DNA from: Nocardioides marmorisolisilvae
GTDB lineage: Bacteria; Actinomycetota; Actinomycetes; Propionibacteriales; Nocardioidaceae
Direction of reading: 5' to 3'
DNA: 55,034 nt
Assembly: GCF_003725775.1 (NCBI RefSeq)
Contig: NZ_RJSG01000002.1
Location: forward strand, 2,072,400 to 2,127,433
The notes below the pieces were generated by a model, which saw nothing but the letters and a program-made list of their open reading frames with translations, searched no databases and was not told the origin of the DNA. Within the stretch, counting starts at the first letter, position 1; each line of letters begins with the position of its first letter. The translations under genes were made by a program, and so were the position numbers. Below are positions 33,968 to 43,053 of this stretch, piece after piece.

Positions 33968-34342
33968 TCAGAGCCGCGCGAGGAACCGTTCGCCGTCGAC
34001 GACTACCCGGGTGACCTCGCCGGAGCCGAGCAGCTTCTGCGACGAGGCGTCGCGCGCGCTGACGTCGAAGCGGACCAGCCGGCCGTCGACGTAGGTCACG
34101 GTCGCCGTCACCTGGACCGCGGCGCCCAGCGGCGAAGCGGCGACGTGCTCGAGGGAGACCCGGGTGCCGACCGAGGTCTGCGGATCGTCCAGGCCCAGTA
34201 CCTCGCAGGTGACTGCCTCGCACCAGGCGAGCAGGACCGGGGTGCCGAGGACGGGCAGCGAGCCCGACCCGACCCGCAGGGCGGTGTCGGCCTCGGAAAC
34301 GACGAACTCCCGGGTCGACGTACGACCCAGGAGCTCTGTCAT
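33968..34342 (-). CDS. Hotdog-fold thioesterase, FlK-like
   Basis: The 124-residue protein has a single hotdog domain. TPVLLAWCEAVTCEVLG carries the helix with the conserved Glu; TSVGTRVSLEHVAASPLG contains the Thr and His that line the thioester pocket in fluoroacetyl-CoA thioesterase-like proteins. It should hydrolyse an acyl-CoA. The ATG at 34342 is separated from the bL37 gene by 23 bp and is probably in one transcript with it. Confidence 0.82.
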   Translation of the reverse strand: MTELLGRTSTREFVVSEADTALRVGSGSLPVLGTPVLLAWCEAVTCEVLGLDDPQTSVGTRVSLEHVAASPLGAAVQVTATVTYVDGRLVRFDVSARDASSQKLLGSGEVTRVVVDGERFLARL

Positions 34343-34365
34343 GTCTTCAGTAAAGCGTGAACGCC

Positions 34366-34440
34366 TCAGGCGTTCGGCCGCTTTCCGTGGTTCGCGCCCT
34401 TCTTCTTGCGCGCCCGACGCTTCCGTCCGGTCTTACCCAT
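34366..34440 (-). CDS. 50S ribosomal protein bL37
   Basis: A 24-residue very basic protein runs from MGKTGRKRRARKKKG to ANHGKRPNA. The NHGKRPN ending is the bL37 hallmark known from mycobacterial ribosome structures. A perfect AGGAGG lies 6 nt before the ATG. It is too short for ordinary gene finders and would usually be missed. It binds the large ribosomal subunit. Confidence 0.92.
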   Translation of the reverse strand: MGKTGRKRRARKKKGANHGKRPNA

Positions 34441-34506
34441 GAGTGCCTCCTAGAAAAGCTTGCAGCGAGGATCTTCTCATCGAGAGTCGCCGAGCACCAA
34501 TCGGGC

Positions 34507-34523
34507 GTCTCGACAGGCTCGAC
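34507..34523. repeat. Dispersed REP-like repeat copy
   Basis: GTCTCGACAGGCTCGAC lies in the 94-bp gap between the bL37 start and the stop of rsrA. It matches the copy at 54534-54550 exactly. Confidence 0.75.
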
Positions 34524-34534
34524 GAACGCGGCGG

Positions 34535-34807
34535 TCAGCCCTCGGTCTCGGTGATCGTGATCTGGACCTCGCGGATCCGGACCAGCACCTTGTCGCGCAG
34601 CTCCTGCGGCGCGGTCTCCGAGCACGACCGGGCGACCAGCGACTTCACGGTGCGCTCGAGGTCGTACTTGGCCAGGCACGGCCCGCACTCGTCGAGGTGT
34701 TTCTGGATCACCGCGCAGTCGGCCGAGTCCATCTCGTTGTCGATGAACGTGAAGATCTGGTGGATGACCTCGGAGCAGTCGGGGTCGTGCCCCTGCATCC
34801 CGCTCAC
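34535..34807 (-). CDS. rsrA: Zinc-binding redox anti-sigma factor RsrA
   Basis: The 90-residue ZAS-family protein has its zinc ligands at Cys11, His37, Cys41 and Cys44 (HLDECGPC), the same numbering as Streptomyces RsrA. Oxidation makes a disulphide, releases zinc and frees SigR. The ATG overlaps the stop of sigR (ATGA), the classic arrangement. Confidence 0.94.
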   Translation of the reverse strand: MSGMQGHDPDCSEVIHQIFTFIDNEMDSADCAVIQKHLDECGPCLAKYDLERTVKSLVARSCSETAPQELRDKVLVRIREVQITITETEG

Positions 34808-35409
34808 GACGCGGCACCCCGCGTGCTCAGGTCGTTCTCACGCACGTAGTCCGAGAGCATCTCGCGCAGCTGGCGCCGGCCGCGGTGCAACCGCGACATC
34901 ACGGTGCCAATGGGGGTTTCCATGATCTCGGCGATCTCCTTGTACGGGAATCCTTCGACGTCCGCGAGATAGACCGCGAGGCGGAAATCCTCGGGCAGAC
35001 GCTGAAGCGCGTCCTTCACGTCGGAGTCGGGCAGGTGTTCCAGAGCCTCCATCTCGGCCGACTTCAGGCCGGTGGAGGTGTGCGACTCCGCGCGGGCCAG
35101 CTGCCAGTCCTCGACGTCCTCGGCCATCGACTGCTGCGGCTCGCGCTGCTTCTTCCGGTAGGTGTTGATGAAGGTGTTCGTCAGGATCCGGTACAGCCAG
35201 GCCTTGAGGTTGGTGCCGGGCTTGAACTGGTGGAAGGCCGCGAAGGCCTTGGCGAACGTCTCCTGGACCAGGTCCTCGGCATCCTGCGGGTTGCGGGTCA
35301 TCCGCATCGCCGCCGAGTACAGCTGGTCGAGGTAGGGCAGTGCGTCGGTCTCGAAGCGGAGCTGGCGCTCCGCCTCGGTCTCGTTCGCGAGGTCAATTGA
35401 TTCACTCAT
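34804..35409 (-). CDS. sigR: ECF sigma factor SigR/SigH (thiol-oxidative stress)
   Basis: The 201-residue factor has region 2 ([39 protein letters not shown]) and region 4 ([34 protein letters not shown]). It turns on thioredoxin, mycothiol and repair genes and is held by RsrA. The ATG at 35409 is preceded by TAGGCT at 8 nt. An in-frame longer start exists but is not supported. No GGGAAT/GTT-type SigR promoter is clear here. Confidence 0.94.
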   Translation of the reverse strand: MSESIDLANETEAERQLRFETDALPYLDQLYSAAMRMTRNPQDAEDLVQETFAKAFAAFHQFKPGTNLKAWLYRILTNTFINTYRKKQREPQQSMAEDVEDWQLARAESHTSTGLKSAEMEALEHLPDSDVKDALQRLPEDFRLAVYLADVEGFPYKEIAEIMETPIGTVMSRLHRGRRQLREMLSDYVRENDLSTRGAAS

Positions 35410-35489
35410 CGCGTTCCAGCCTACCTTCGTGGGGTCAGGGGCCGGTCGGTCCAGTACGGCGAGCATGCAAGGGGAACACCCCGCAGCGG

Positions 35490-36122
35490 TCAGCGATTCC
35501 CGGCGACGTCGCGGACGATCCACTCCAGCGTGGCCTCGACGATCAGCCCGAGGGAGCCGGCCTGGTCCAGCGCTGCCCGTTTCGGCACCTTCATGCCGTG
35601 GTCGGCGTCAGGGACGACAGCGAGCTCGGTGCCCTCGGGGAACTCCTCGGGACGCCCGAACGGGTCGTTCCCGCCCTGGACCACGAGCACCGGCACGGCA
35701 GCACCGAGCAGCTCGTCGAGCCGCGACTTCTCGGGTCGTCCGGGCGGGTGCAGCGGGAACGAGAGCGCGAGCACTCCTTGAGCGCCCATCTCCGCCCCGA
35801 TCCGGCACGCGGAGCGGGCACCGGCACTGCGCCCGCCGAGCACGAACGGCGCCTTCGGGCGGACGCCCTGGAGCACGGCCCGGTACGCCTCGTCGATGAG
35901 CGCCGGTCGCGGGGCGAGCTTCTTGCCCTGCACCCGCCAGGGCATCTCCACCCGGGAGACGGTGATCCCGTTGCGGGGCAGGTCCTCGGCCAGGCGCACC
36001 AGGTCGGGAGCGTCGATGCCGCCGCCGGCCCCGTGGGTCACGACCAGCTCGGCGATCGCGCCGCGGGCGGTCCGACGGATCAGGCGAGCATCGCCCTGCG
36101 GGGTGGCGACGAGCTTCTCCAT
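35490..36122 (-). CDS. Alpha/beta hydrolase, Tex30/KANL3-like
   Basis: The 210-residue protein has the serine elbow GGRSAGAR (about residue 85), Asp in the GGNDPFG loop, and His in PDADHGMK. It is a compact cytoplasmic hydrolase of unknown substrate. The ATG at 36122 shares one base with the TGA of the SRAP gene (TGATG), so translation is coupled. This pairing may link it to DNA-damage processing, though that is inference. Confidence 0.82.
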   Translation of the reverse strand: MEKLVATPQGDARLIRRTARGAIAELVVTHGAGGGIDAPDLVRLAEDLPRNGITVSRVEMPWRVQGKKLAPRPALIDEAYRAVLQGVRPKAPFVLGGRSAGARSACRIGAEMGAQGVLALSFPLHPPGRPEKSRLDELLGAAVPVLVVQGGNDPFGRPEEFPEGTELAVVPDADHGMKVPKRAALDQAGSLGLIVEATLEWIVRDVAGNR

Positions 36123-36862
36123 CAGGCGCCCTCGAGCGGCAGCGGTTCCACCAGCTCCGGTCCGTTGTTGGCGACGTTCGAGACCAGCGTCGAGACCGGG
36201 TAGGCCTCCAGCTGCCCCGGGGCCGCCGGCACGAGCAGGCCGAGCAGCTCGTCGGTCGGCCGCGGGCCGGGGTCCAGCCACGCGTCGTACGCCGAGCGCG
36301 GCAGCATCAGCGGCATCCGGTCGTGGATCCGGCCGAGCTCGTCCTCGGCGGTCGTGGTGATCACGGTCGCGGTCCACAGCCAGCGGGTCGGGTCGTCGTC
36401 AGCCTTGGACTGGTCGCGCCAGAGCTCGTAGAGGCCGGCCATCGCCAGCATCCCGCCGTCCTTGGGCCGGATGAAGAACGGCTGCTTCTTCGGCTTGCCG
36501 GCCTTGGTCAGCTCTTCGGTGACGTACCACTCGTAGTAGCCGTCGGCCGGCAGGATCGCGCGCCGCTTCTCGAACGCCCGCCGGTACGCCGGCTTCTCGG
36601 CCACCGTCTCCATCCGGGCGTTGATCATCCGGCTGCCGATCTTCGGGTCCTTGGCCCACGACGGGACCAGTCCCCAGGTCATCGCGCGCAGCTGGCGCTC
36701 GGCGACCTCCTCACCCTTGGGCGGTCGCTCGACGACGGCGTAGATCTCCTTGGTGGGCGCGACGTTGTAGTCGGCCTGGAGCCGCGGGAGGTCGGCGGTG
36801 CGGATCTCGAACTCCTCGACGATGTCCTCGGGATCCAGGCTCGAGGAGTAGCGACCGCACAT
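36122..36862 (-). CDS. SRAP domain protein (YedK/HMCES family)
   Basis: The 246-residue protein has catalytic Cys2 (MCGRYS), Asn in YNVAPTKE, Glu in GYYEW, and His in IHDRMP. SRAP proteins form a covalent thiazolidine link with abasic sites in single-stranded DNA, shielding them. TAGGGT 6 nt before the ATG suggests a leaderless transcript. No LexA box was seen. Confidence 0.95.
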   Translation of the reverse strand: MCGRYSSSLDPEDIVEEFEIRTADLPRLQADYNVAPTKEIYAVVERPPKGEEVAERQLRAMTWGLVPSWAKDPKIGSRMINARMETVAEKPAYRRAFEKRRAILPADGYYEWYVTEELTKAGKPKKQPFFIRPKDGGMLAMAGLYELWRDQSKADDDPTRWLWTATVITTTAEDELGRIHDRMPLMLPRSAYDAWLDPGPRPTDELLGLLVPAAPGQLEAYPVSTLVSNVANNGPELVEPLPLEGA

Positions 36863-36868
36863 GGCTCA

Positions 36869-36874
36869 ACCCTA
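36869..36874 (-). promoter_or_regulatory. -10 element of the SRAP gene
   Basis: TAGGGT on the minus strand is 6 nt before the ATG at 36862. Confidence 0.55.
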
Positions 36875-36891
36875 GGGCCGAGCACCGACTG

Positions 36892-37632
36892 TCAGGTGCG
36901 GGCGAGCTCGTCGAGCAGGGTCGAGGTGGCCGCGGCGGTGGCGGGCAGCCCCTCGATCCACAGGCGCACCACGCTGTCGGGCGGGGTCACCTCGTCGAGC
37001 AGGTCGCGCAGGGTGCCGACGCGGTTGCCCAGGTCGGCACGCTCGGCGATGACCAGCAGCCGCGTAGGGCTGGCCTCACCGATCGTCTCCTCGCCCTCGA
37101 ACACCAGCCGCACCTGGCTGGCCACCTGGGCCATCACCAGCGAGCTGGCCAGCTGGTCGGTGGCTCCGGCGAGTAGCGGGACGTCGACGACGACCAGCGC
37201 GTGCGCCGGCTCGGCCGCCGTACCCCGTGCCTCTGCTCCCCGCTGGATCTCGGCCAGCCGCCCGCGCAGGTGCGCCAGCGTCGCCATGCCGGTCAGCGGG
37301 TTCTCGCAGGAGACCTCGTGCAGGTAGCCGAGCGTCTCGTCGCTCCACGCGATCCCCAGAGACCGCGTGGACTCGAAGTCGGGCTCGCGCCCGACGACCA
37401 GTGCAAAGGTGGACCGGAGACTGTGCAACGCCTCACTCAGGTCGACGCCGTCCCTCGCCAGGTCCCGGCCCACCACTGCACAGGCCGCGTGTGCCTCGGA
37501 GCCGGCAGCCAGAGCCTCCCCCACTGCCTCGAAGCGTGCGGGCAACTTCTGCCGCAGGCTGTCGGACATCTCCTGGCTCTTGCCGCCGGTGGTGCCGGAG
37601 CTCCTGTTCGCGATCGTCGCGAAGAGTCCCAT
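36892..37632 (-). CDS. Degenerate GGDEF-like protein
   Basis: The 246-residue protein contains NPLTGMATLAHLRGRLAEI (about 118), the usual entry of GGDEF diguanylate cyclase domains, but the GG(D/E)EF signature itself is absent. It is therefore probably a catalytically dead or nucleotide-sensing version. The N-terminal half is helical. The ATG at 37632 has GGAGGA at 7 nt; the upstream ATG would be too close. It diverges from a sigma factor gene across 212 bp and may be functionally linked with it. Confidence 0.66.
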   Translation of the reverse strand: MGLFATIANRSSGTTGGKSQEMSDSLRQKLPARFEAVGEALAAGSEAHAACAVVGRDLARDGVDLSEALHSLRSTFALVVGREPDFESTRSLGIAWSDETLGYLHEVSCENPLTGMATLAHLRGRLAEIQRGAEARGTAAEPAHALVVVDVPLLAGATDQLASSLVMAQVASQVRLVFEGEETIGEASPTRLLVIAERADLGNRVGTLRDLLDEVTPPDSVVRLWIEGLPATAAATSTLLDELART

Positions 37633-37768
37633 CACCATTCCTCCGGGCTCACGTTGTTCCCTACAGATGTCCTCGATCCTCCCCGACGACCGAGCACACC
37701 TGCGAAACGCTCGGGTGGGGGTTCTATGACGCGAAACGAGAATATTTCGTCGGGACCCTGATTAATGC

Positions 37769-37792
37769 GAAACAGGACGTATCGAGCGCGTC
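37769..37792 (+). promoter_or_regulatory. Candidate ECF-type promoter
   Basis: GAAAC-N15-CGTC resembles ECF sigma promoters (AAC at -35, CGTC at -10). It lies 52 bp before the ATG of the fused sigma factor, consistent with autoregulation. The rest of this intergenic stretch is AT-richer, with a CGAAA/TTTCG inverted repeat at about 37734-37751. Confidence 0.35.
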
Positions 37793-37844
37793 GTGACAGG
37801 ATGATGGCTGTAACCAATTGCCCCTTCGTCCGTTTTAGAGACAA

Positions 37845-39422
37845 ATGACCGTTCTTGAGCACGCGCCGCAAGGCGAGCTGAGCGACGCCGAACTCATCTC
37901 GGCGGTTCGCGGCGGTGACGTGTCCGCGTACGGCGATCTCTTCGCCCGGCACCGCGAGGCGGCCACCCGGCTGGCCCGCCAGCTGGTCTCGAACTCGGAT
38001 GCCGACGACCTCGTCTCCGAGGCGTTCGCGAAGGTGCTCAACGTCCTGCTCGCCGGCGGCGGCCCGGACGTCGCGTTCCGCGCGTACCTGCTCACCGCGG
38101 TCCGCAGACTCCACGTCGACAAGATCCGCGCCACCAACCGCGCGATGCCGACCGACGACCTCTCCCCGTACGACCAGGGCGAGCCGTTCAACGACACGGT
38201 GCTCTCCGGCTTCGAGGGCGGCGCCGCGGCGCGCGCCTACGCGAGCCTGCCCGAGCGCTGGCAGCTGGTGCTGTGGCACCTCGAGGTCGAGGGCCAGAAG
38301 CCAGCCGAGGTCGCGCCGCTGCTGGGCATGACCCCCAACTCCGTCTCCGCGCTGGCCTACCGGGCGCGCGAGGGCCTGCGCCAGGCCTACCTGCAGATGC
38401 ACTCCGCAGACATCGCCGACTCCGAGTGCCAGTGGGTGCACGACCGCCTCGGCGCCTACGTGCGCAAGGGCCTGTCGCGTCGTGACTCCGCCAAGGTCGA
38501 GGAGCACCTGCGCTCCTGCCGCAAGTGCACCGCCCTGTTCCTCGAGCTCTCTGAGGTCAACTCCTCGATGGCCGGCGTCATCGGCCCGGTGGTCCTCGGC
38601 ACCGCGACGATGGGCTACCTCGGCGCTGCTGCTCCGGCCGGCCTGTGGGGCGGCGTCTGGGGCGGCCTGATCGCCGCCTTCGGCACCGCCAAGGAGGCCG
38701 TCGCTGCGAACGCGAAGGTCGCCGTCGGCATCGGCGCCGCAGCCGGTGTCGCCGGCATCGCCACCGTCGCCGTGCTGGTCGCGAACAACTCCGGAACCCA
38801 GCGCCCGCCGCAGGTGGAGCCGTCCCCGGGCATCTCGACCTCGATCACCCCGCCGCCGGTCACCCAGCCGCCGAAGCCCACCCGGACCCCGACGCCGACG
38901 CCGCAGCAGAACAACACCGGCGGCGGCACCACGCCGGTCGTGTTCCACCCGCCGACGCCGACGCCGACCAGCGAGCCGACGAAGTCGCCGACGCAGCCGC
39001 CGTTCACCCCGCCGCCGACGCAGCCCCCGGTCACCCCGCCGCCGACCAGCGCGGACGTCAGCGTCGACCTCTCCTTCCAGGCGAAGCTCGGGCTGCTCGG
39101 CGCCAAGGACGCGGGCACCATCGGCAACCTGACTGCGGTCACCGACGGTGTTCCGGACGGGATGAAGGGCACGCTCACCATCCAGACGCTCGGCGCGACG
39201 CTCGAGCAGCTCGGCACCGGGTGCACCGTCGACGGGGCAACCACCACCTGCCCGATCTGGAAGAACATGCCGCCGCTCGTCTTCAAGATGATGGGCGTCC
39301 CGGTCTCCACCTCGGCCACCGTCTCCGGCCCGACCAACGTCACCGACCCGTCGCCGCGCAACAACACCGCCAGCGTCCTGCTCGGCCTGCTCGCGTTCAA
39401 CCACACCGCGAAATCTGGATAG
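37845..39422 (+). CDS. ECF sigma factor fused to zinc-finger anti-sigma, membrane span and extracellular domain
   Basis: The 525-residue protein has sigma region 2 (about 15-100; DADDLVSEAFAKVLNVL), region 4 (about 125-185; PAEVAPLLGMTPNSVSALAYRAREG), then a ZAS motif HLRSCRKC (about 221-228), hydrophobic and membrane segments (about 245-280 and 291-314), a Pro/Thr-rich wall-spanning stretch (320-410), and an exposed beta domain with two cysteines (410-525). Sigma factor, inhibitor and sensor thus sit in one chain. Such fusions are known in Actinobacteria but their activation is poorly understood; proteolysis is a reasonable guess. Confidence 0.85.
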   Translation: MTVLEHAPQGELSDAELISAVRGGDVSAYGDLFARHREAATRLARQLVSNSDADDLVSEAFAKVLNVLLAGGGPDVAFRAYLLTAVRRLHVDKIRATNRAMPTDDLSPYDQGEPFNDTVLSGFEGGAAARAYASLPERWQLVLWHLEVEGQKPAEVAPLLGMTPNSVSALAYRAREGLRQAYLQMHSADIADSECQWVHDRLGAYVRKGLSRRDSAKVEEHLRSCRKCTALFLELSEVNSSMAGVIGPVVLGTATMGYLGAAAPAGLWGGVWGGLIAAFGTAKEAVAANAKVAVGIGAAAGVAGIATVAVLVANNSGTQRPPQVEPSPGISTSITPPPVTQPPKPTRTPTPTPQQNNTGGGTTPVVFHPPTPTPTSEPTKSPTQPPFTPPPTQPPVTPPPTSADVSVDLSFQAKLGLLGAKDAGTIGNLTAVTDGVPDGMKGTLTIQTLGATLEQLGTGCTVDGATTTCPIWKNMPPLVFKMMGVPVSTSATVSGPTNVTDPSPRNNTASVLLGLLAFNHTAKSG

Positions 39423-39425
39423 CCT
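39420..39425 (+). promoter_or_regulatory. -10 element of aroA, made from a stop codon
   Basis: TAGCCT lies 6 nt before the GTG at 39432. Its first three bases are the stop codon of the sigma-fusion gene. Confidence 0.55.
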
Positions 39426-39431
39426 TCGCGG

Positions 39432-40724
39432 GTGGACCGCGCTGCCGAGACCGAGCTCTGGTCGGCTCCGCGCGCCCTCGAACCGGTCCGAGCCCGCGTC
39501 GAGCTCCCCGGCTCGAAGTCGCTGACCAACCGTGAGCTGGTGCTCGCCGCCCTGGCCAACGGCCCCGGCGAGGTGCGCCGGGCGCTGCGCTCGCGCGACA
39601 CCGAGCTGATGGCTGCGGCGTTGACCACCCTGGGATCGCCGGTCGACACCTCCGGGGCCGACTGGGCGGTGCGCCCCGGGATCATCGGTGGCCAGGCGGT
39701 CCCCGCCGCCGTCGACTGCGGGTTGGCCGGCACCGTGATGCGGTTCGTCCCGCCGGTCGCCGCCCTGTGCGCGGCGGACGTCGCCTTCGACGGCGACCCG
39801 CACGCCCGCACCCGACCGATGGGCGAGGTGCTCACCGCGCTGCGCTCCCTCGGCGTGGACGTCGGCGGTCCTGACGGCGACCGGCTCCCCTTCACCGTCC
39901 ACGGCACCGGCGCGGTCCGCGGCGGGACCGTGGTGATCGACGCCTCCGCCTCCAGCCAGTTCGTCTCCGCGCTGCTGCTCGCCGCCCCGGCGTACGAGGA
40001 GGGCATCGACGTGCGCCACGACGGCAAACCGGTGCCCTCGCTCCCCCACATCGAGATGACCGTGGCCTGCCTGCGAGCCCGGGGCGTCGAGGTCGACGAC
40101 TCCGACGCGAACCGCTGGCAGGTCGCGCCGGGACCGATCGCGGCCCGCGACGTCGCCATCGAGCCGGACCTCTCGAACGCCGCACCGTTCCTGATGCTGG
40201 CTCTGACCAGCGGCGGCAGCGTCACCGTGCCGGGCTGGCCGAGCAGCACCACCCAGGCCGGTGACGCGCTGCGCGACATCCTGGCCCGGATGGGCGCCGA
40301 GGTGATCCTGGACGAGGACGGCCTGACCGTCACCGGGACAGGAACGATCAGCGGCATCGACGCCGACCTGCACGACGTCGGTGAGCTCGCCCCGGCGATC
40401 GCTGCCCTGGCCGCGCTGGCCGACTCCCCCTCGCACCTGCGCGGCATCGCGCACATCCGCGGGCACGAGACCGACCGGCTGGCCGCGCTCGCGACCGAGC
40501 TGACCGGACTCGGCGCCGCGGTCACCGAGCACGACGACGGTCTGTCGCTGGCGCCCGCACCGCTGCACGGCGGGGTCTTCCGCACCTACGCCGACCACCG
40601 GATGGCGCACGCCGGCGTCATCGTCGGTTCCGCGGTGGACGACGTCCAGGTCGAGGACATCACCACGACCTCGAAGACCTTCCCCGGGTTCGAGCACGTC
40701 TGGGCGGGGCTGTTCCCCAGATGA
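39432..40724 (+). CDS. aroA: 3-phosphoshikimate 1-carboxyvinyltransferase (EPSP synthase)
   Basis: The 430-residue enzyme carries [19 protein letters not shown] near the N-terminus, [27 protein letters not shown], and the C-terminal [14 protein letters not shown]. It joins phosphoenolpyruvate to shikimate-3-phosphate in aromatic amino acid synthesis. It starts at GTG. The downstream rsgA overlaps by ATGA, as in mycobacteria. Confidence 0.96.
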   Translation: MDRAAETELWSAPRALEPVRARVELPGSKSLTNRELVLAALANGPGEVRRALRSRDTELMAAALTTLGSPVDTSGADWAVRPGIIGGQAVPAAVDCGLAGTVMRFVPPVAALCAADVAFDGDPHARTRPMGEVLTALRSLGVDVGGPDGDRLPFTVHGTGAVRGGTVVIDASASSQFVSALLLAAPAYEEGIDVRHDGKPVPSLPHIEMTVACLRARGVEVDDSDANRWQVAPGPIAARDVAIEPDLSNAAPFLMLALTSGGSVTVPGWPSSTTQAGDALRDILARMGAEVILDEDGLTVTGTGTISGIDADLHDVGELAPAIAALAALADSPSHLRGIAHIRGHETDRLAALATELTGLGAAVTEHDDGLSLAPAPLHGGVFRTYADHRMAHAGVIVGSAVDDVQVEDITTTSKTFPGFEHVWAGLFPR

Positions 40725-41728
40725 CCGGCCGGTACGACGAGCACGACCCCGAGTCCTACGAGCGGCCGCGCCGTCGTACCCGCCCACGCACCAAGGACCG
40801 CCCCACCTACGACGACGCCGTACCTGCCGTCGTGGTCACCGTCGACCGCGGTCGGTTGACGTGCCTGCTCTCCGAGGGACCGGATGCCGGCAGCAAGGTG
40901 CTCGCCATGAAAGCCCGGCCACTGGGCCGCAAGGGTGTGGTCGTCGGGGACCGCGTGCGCCTGGTCGGGGACGTCTCCGGCGACGACGGCACGCTGGCGC
41001 GGATCGTCGTCGTCGACGAGCGCGTCACCACGCTGCGCCGTACGGCGGACGACACCGACCCGGTCGAGCGGGTCATCGTCGCGAACGCCGACCAGCTGGT
41101 CATCGTGGCCGCCCTGGCCGACCCCGAACCGCGCCCGCGCCTGATCGACCGGGCCCTGGTCGCGGCGTACGACGCGGGCATGGACCCGCTGCTCTGCCTG
41201 ACCAAGTCCGACCTGGCTGACCCGGCCGACCTGCTGGCGGTCTACCGCCCGCTCGGGGTCCCGTACGTCGTCACCCGCCGCGGGGCCGACGTGGGCGAGG
41301 TCCGCGAGCGGCTGGCCGGGCGCACCAGCGTCCTGGTCGGGCACAGCGGCGTCGGCAAGTCGACGCTCGTCAACGCGCTGGTCCCGGACGCCATGCGCTC
41401 GACCGGCGACGTCAACGCGGTCACCGGCCGCGGTCGGCACACCTCGACCAACGCGTTGATGCTGCCGCTGCCCGGTGGACCGGACGGCAACGCAGGCTGG
41501 ATCGTGGACACCCCGGGCATCCGGTCCTTCGGCCTGGCCCACGTGGACCCCGACCGGCTGATCCACGCGTTCGGCGATCTCGAGGAGCTGACCGCCGACT
41601 GCCCGCGCGGATGCACCCACGGGTACGGCGAGCCGGAGTGCGGGCTGAACGAGGCGACCGGCGATGAGGCCGAGCGGGTGGAGTCGTTCCGCCGCCTGCT
41701 GGCGAGCCGGGACAGCACCGACTACTGA
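40721..41728 (+). CDS. rsgA: Ribosome small-subunit maturation GTPase RsgA
   Basis: The 335-residue protein has an OB-fold N-terminus and a circularly permuted GTPase: the G4 motif TKSDL comes before the P-loop [12 protein letters not shown] and the G3 DTPGIRSFG. The C-terminal zinc knuckle is C-x4-C-x-H-x5-C ([14 protein letters not shown]). It helps late 30S assembly. ATGA overlap with aroA gives translational coupling. Confidence 0.96.
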   Translation: MTGRYDEHDPESYERPRRRTRPRTKDRPTYDDAVPAVVVTVDRGRLTCLLSEGPDAGSKVLAMKARPLGRKGVVVGDRVRLVGDVSGDDGTLARIVVVDERVTTLRRTADDTDPVERVIVANADQLVIVAALADPEPRPRLIDRALVAAYDAGMDPLLCLTKSDLADPADLLAVYRPLGVPYVVTRRGADVGEVRERLAGRTSVLVGHSGVGKSTLVNALVPDAMRSTGDVNAVTGRGRHTSTNALMLPLPGGPDGNAGWIVDTPGIRSFGLAHVDPDRLIHAFGDLEELTADCPRGCTHGYGEPECGLNEATGDEAERVESFRRLLASRDSTDY

Positions 41729-41758
41729 TCGGTGACCGGTGGCCGGACACCGCTCAAC

Positions 41759-41764
41759 TAGGGT
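41759..41764 (+). promoter_or_regulatory. -10 element of hisN
   Basis: TAGGGT lies 7 nt before the ATG at 41772; no ribosome site is visible. Confidence 0.55.
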
Positions 41765-41771
41765 TCGACCT

Positions 41772-42650
41772 ATGGCCCTCGACTACACCGACGACCTCCG
41801 GCTGGCCCACGTCCTCGCCGACGACGCGGACGCGCTCACCATGGCTCGGTTCAAGGCGCTGGACCTGCACGTGATGACCAAGCCGGACCTGACCCCGGTC
41901 ACCGACGCCGACCAGGCCGTCGAGGAGGGCATCCGCAGGACACTGTCGCGCGCCCGCTCGCGCGACGCGGTGCTCGGTGAGGAGCAGGGCAGCGCCGGCC
42001 ACAGCCAGCGCCGCTGGGTGATCGACCCGATCGACGGCACCAAGAACTTCGTCCGCGGCGTACCGGTCTGGGCGACGCTGATCGCCCTGATGGTCGACGA
42101 CGAGGTCGTCGTCGGCGTCGTCTCCGCCCCGGCCCTGAACCGGCGCTGGTGGGCGATGAAGGACGGCGGCGCCTGGACCGGGACCTCGCTGCTGCGAGCC
42201 ACCGCGATCCAGGTCTCCGACGTCTCCCGGATCGAGGACGCCTCGCTGTCCTACGCCTCGCTCGGCGGCTGGGAGGACCGCGACCGGCTGGACGACTTCC
42301 TGGCCCTGTCGCGGCGCTGCTGGCGCACGCGCGCCTACGGCGACTTCTGGTCCTACATGCTCGTCGCCGAAGGTGCGGTCGACCTGGCCGCAGAGCCCGA
42401 GCTCGAGCTCTACGACATGGCCGCCCTGGACGTGATCGTCCGCGAGGCCGGCGGGATCTTCACCTCGCTCGACGGCGAGCCCGGGCCGATCGGCGGCAAC
42501 GCGCTGGCCAGCAACGGCAAGCTGCACGACCAGGCGCTGGCGTTCCTGGGCACCGTCGACGACGAGTCCCGGCACGCCCAGCGCGGCGGCGGGTCGGTCC
42601 ACGACCTGGCCGAGCGACGCCGGCAGGCCGAGGCCTCCCCGGACGAGTAG
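41772..42650 (+). CDS. hisN: Histidinol-phosphatase, inositol monophosphatase family
   Basis: The 292-residue protein has the metal-binding motifs of the IMPase fold: GEEQG, DPIDGTKNFVRGVPVWATL, and YDMAALDVIVREAGG. Its closeness to HisN-type sequences (FVRG in place of the usual FIHG) favours histidinol phosphate as substrate. The start at 41772 gives MALDYTDDL, as in relatives. Confidence 0.9.
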   Translation: MALDYTDDLRLAHVLADDADALTMARFKALDLHVMTKPDLTPVTDADQAVEEGIRRTLSRARSRDAVLGEEQGSAGHSQRRWVIDPIDGTKNFVRGVPVWATLIALMVDDEVVVGVVSAPALNRRWWAMKDGGAWTGTSLLRATAIQVSDVSRIEDASLSYASLGGWEDRDRLDDFLALSRRCWRTRAYGDFWSYMLVAEGAVDLAAEPELELYDMAALDVIVREAGGIFTSLDGEPGPIGGNALASNGKLHDQALAFLGTVDDESRHAQRGGGSVHDLAERRRQAEASPDE

Positions 42651-42653
42651 GAG

Positions 42654-43025
42654 TTACCCCACTCCGAGCAGGTCGACGACGAAGATCAGGGTCTCGCCCG
42701 GCTTGATCGCACCGCCGGCGCCGCGGTCCCCGTAGCCCAGGTGCGGCGGGATGACGAGCTGGCGACGACCGCCGACGCGCATGCCCTGCACACCCTGGTC
42801 CCAGCCCGCGATGACCCGGCCACCGCCGAGCGGGAACTGGAACACCGAGCCCCGGTTGTAGGAGGCGTCGAACTCCTCGCCGGTGGAGTGCGCGACCCCG
42901 ACGTAGTGCACGGACACGTTCCGGCCGGCGACCGCCTCGGCACCGTCCCCGACGATCAGGTCGGTGATCTCCAGGTCAGCGGGCGGCGGGCCGTCGTAGA
43001 AGTCGACCTCAGGCTTTTCACTCAT
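42654..43025 (-). CDS. FKBP-type peptidyl-prolyl isomerase
   Basis: The 123-residue single-domain FKBP has VSVHYVGVAHSTGEEFDASYNRG-type sequence, FPLGGGRVIAGWDQGVQGM and IPPHLGYGDRGAGG-like loops. No signal peptide, so cytoplasmic. It speeds cis-trans proline isomerisation during folding. TAGGCT lies 6 nt before the ATG (leaderless). It converges on hisN with a 3-bp gap. Confidence 0.93.
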   Translation of the reverse strand: MSEKPEVDFYDGPPPADLEITDLIVGDGAEAVAGRNVSVHYVGVAHSTGEEFDASYNRGSVFQFPLGGGRVIAGWDQGVQGMRVGGRRQLVIPPHLGYGDRGAGGAIKPGETLIFVVDLLGVG

Positions 43026-43031
43026 GGGTCG

Positions 43032-43037
43032 AGCCTA
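43032..43037 (-). promoter_or_regulatory. -10 element of the FKBP gene
   Basis: TAGGCT on the minus strand is 6 nt before the ATG at 43025. Confidence 0.55.
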
Positions 43038-43053
43038 GCCGTGGCCGAACCGC

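Noticed and set aside
37632-40787. 1051-codon minus-strand open frame across the sigma fusion and aroA
   Set aside because: Shadow of two well-supported plus-strand genes; no start signal or recognisable domain.
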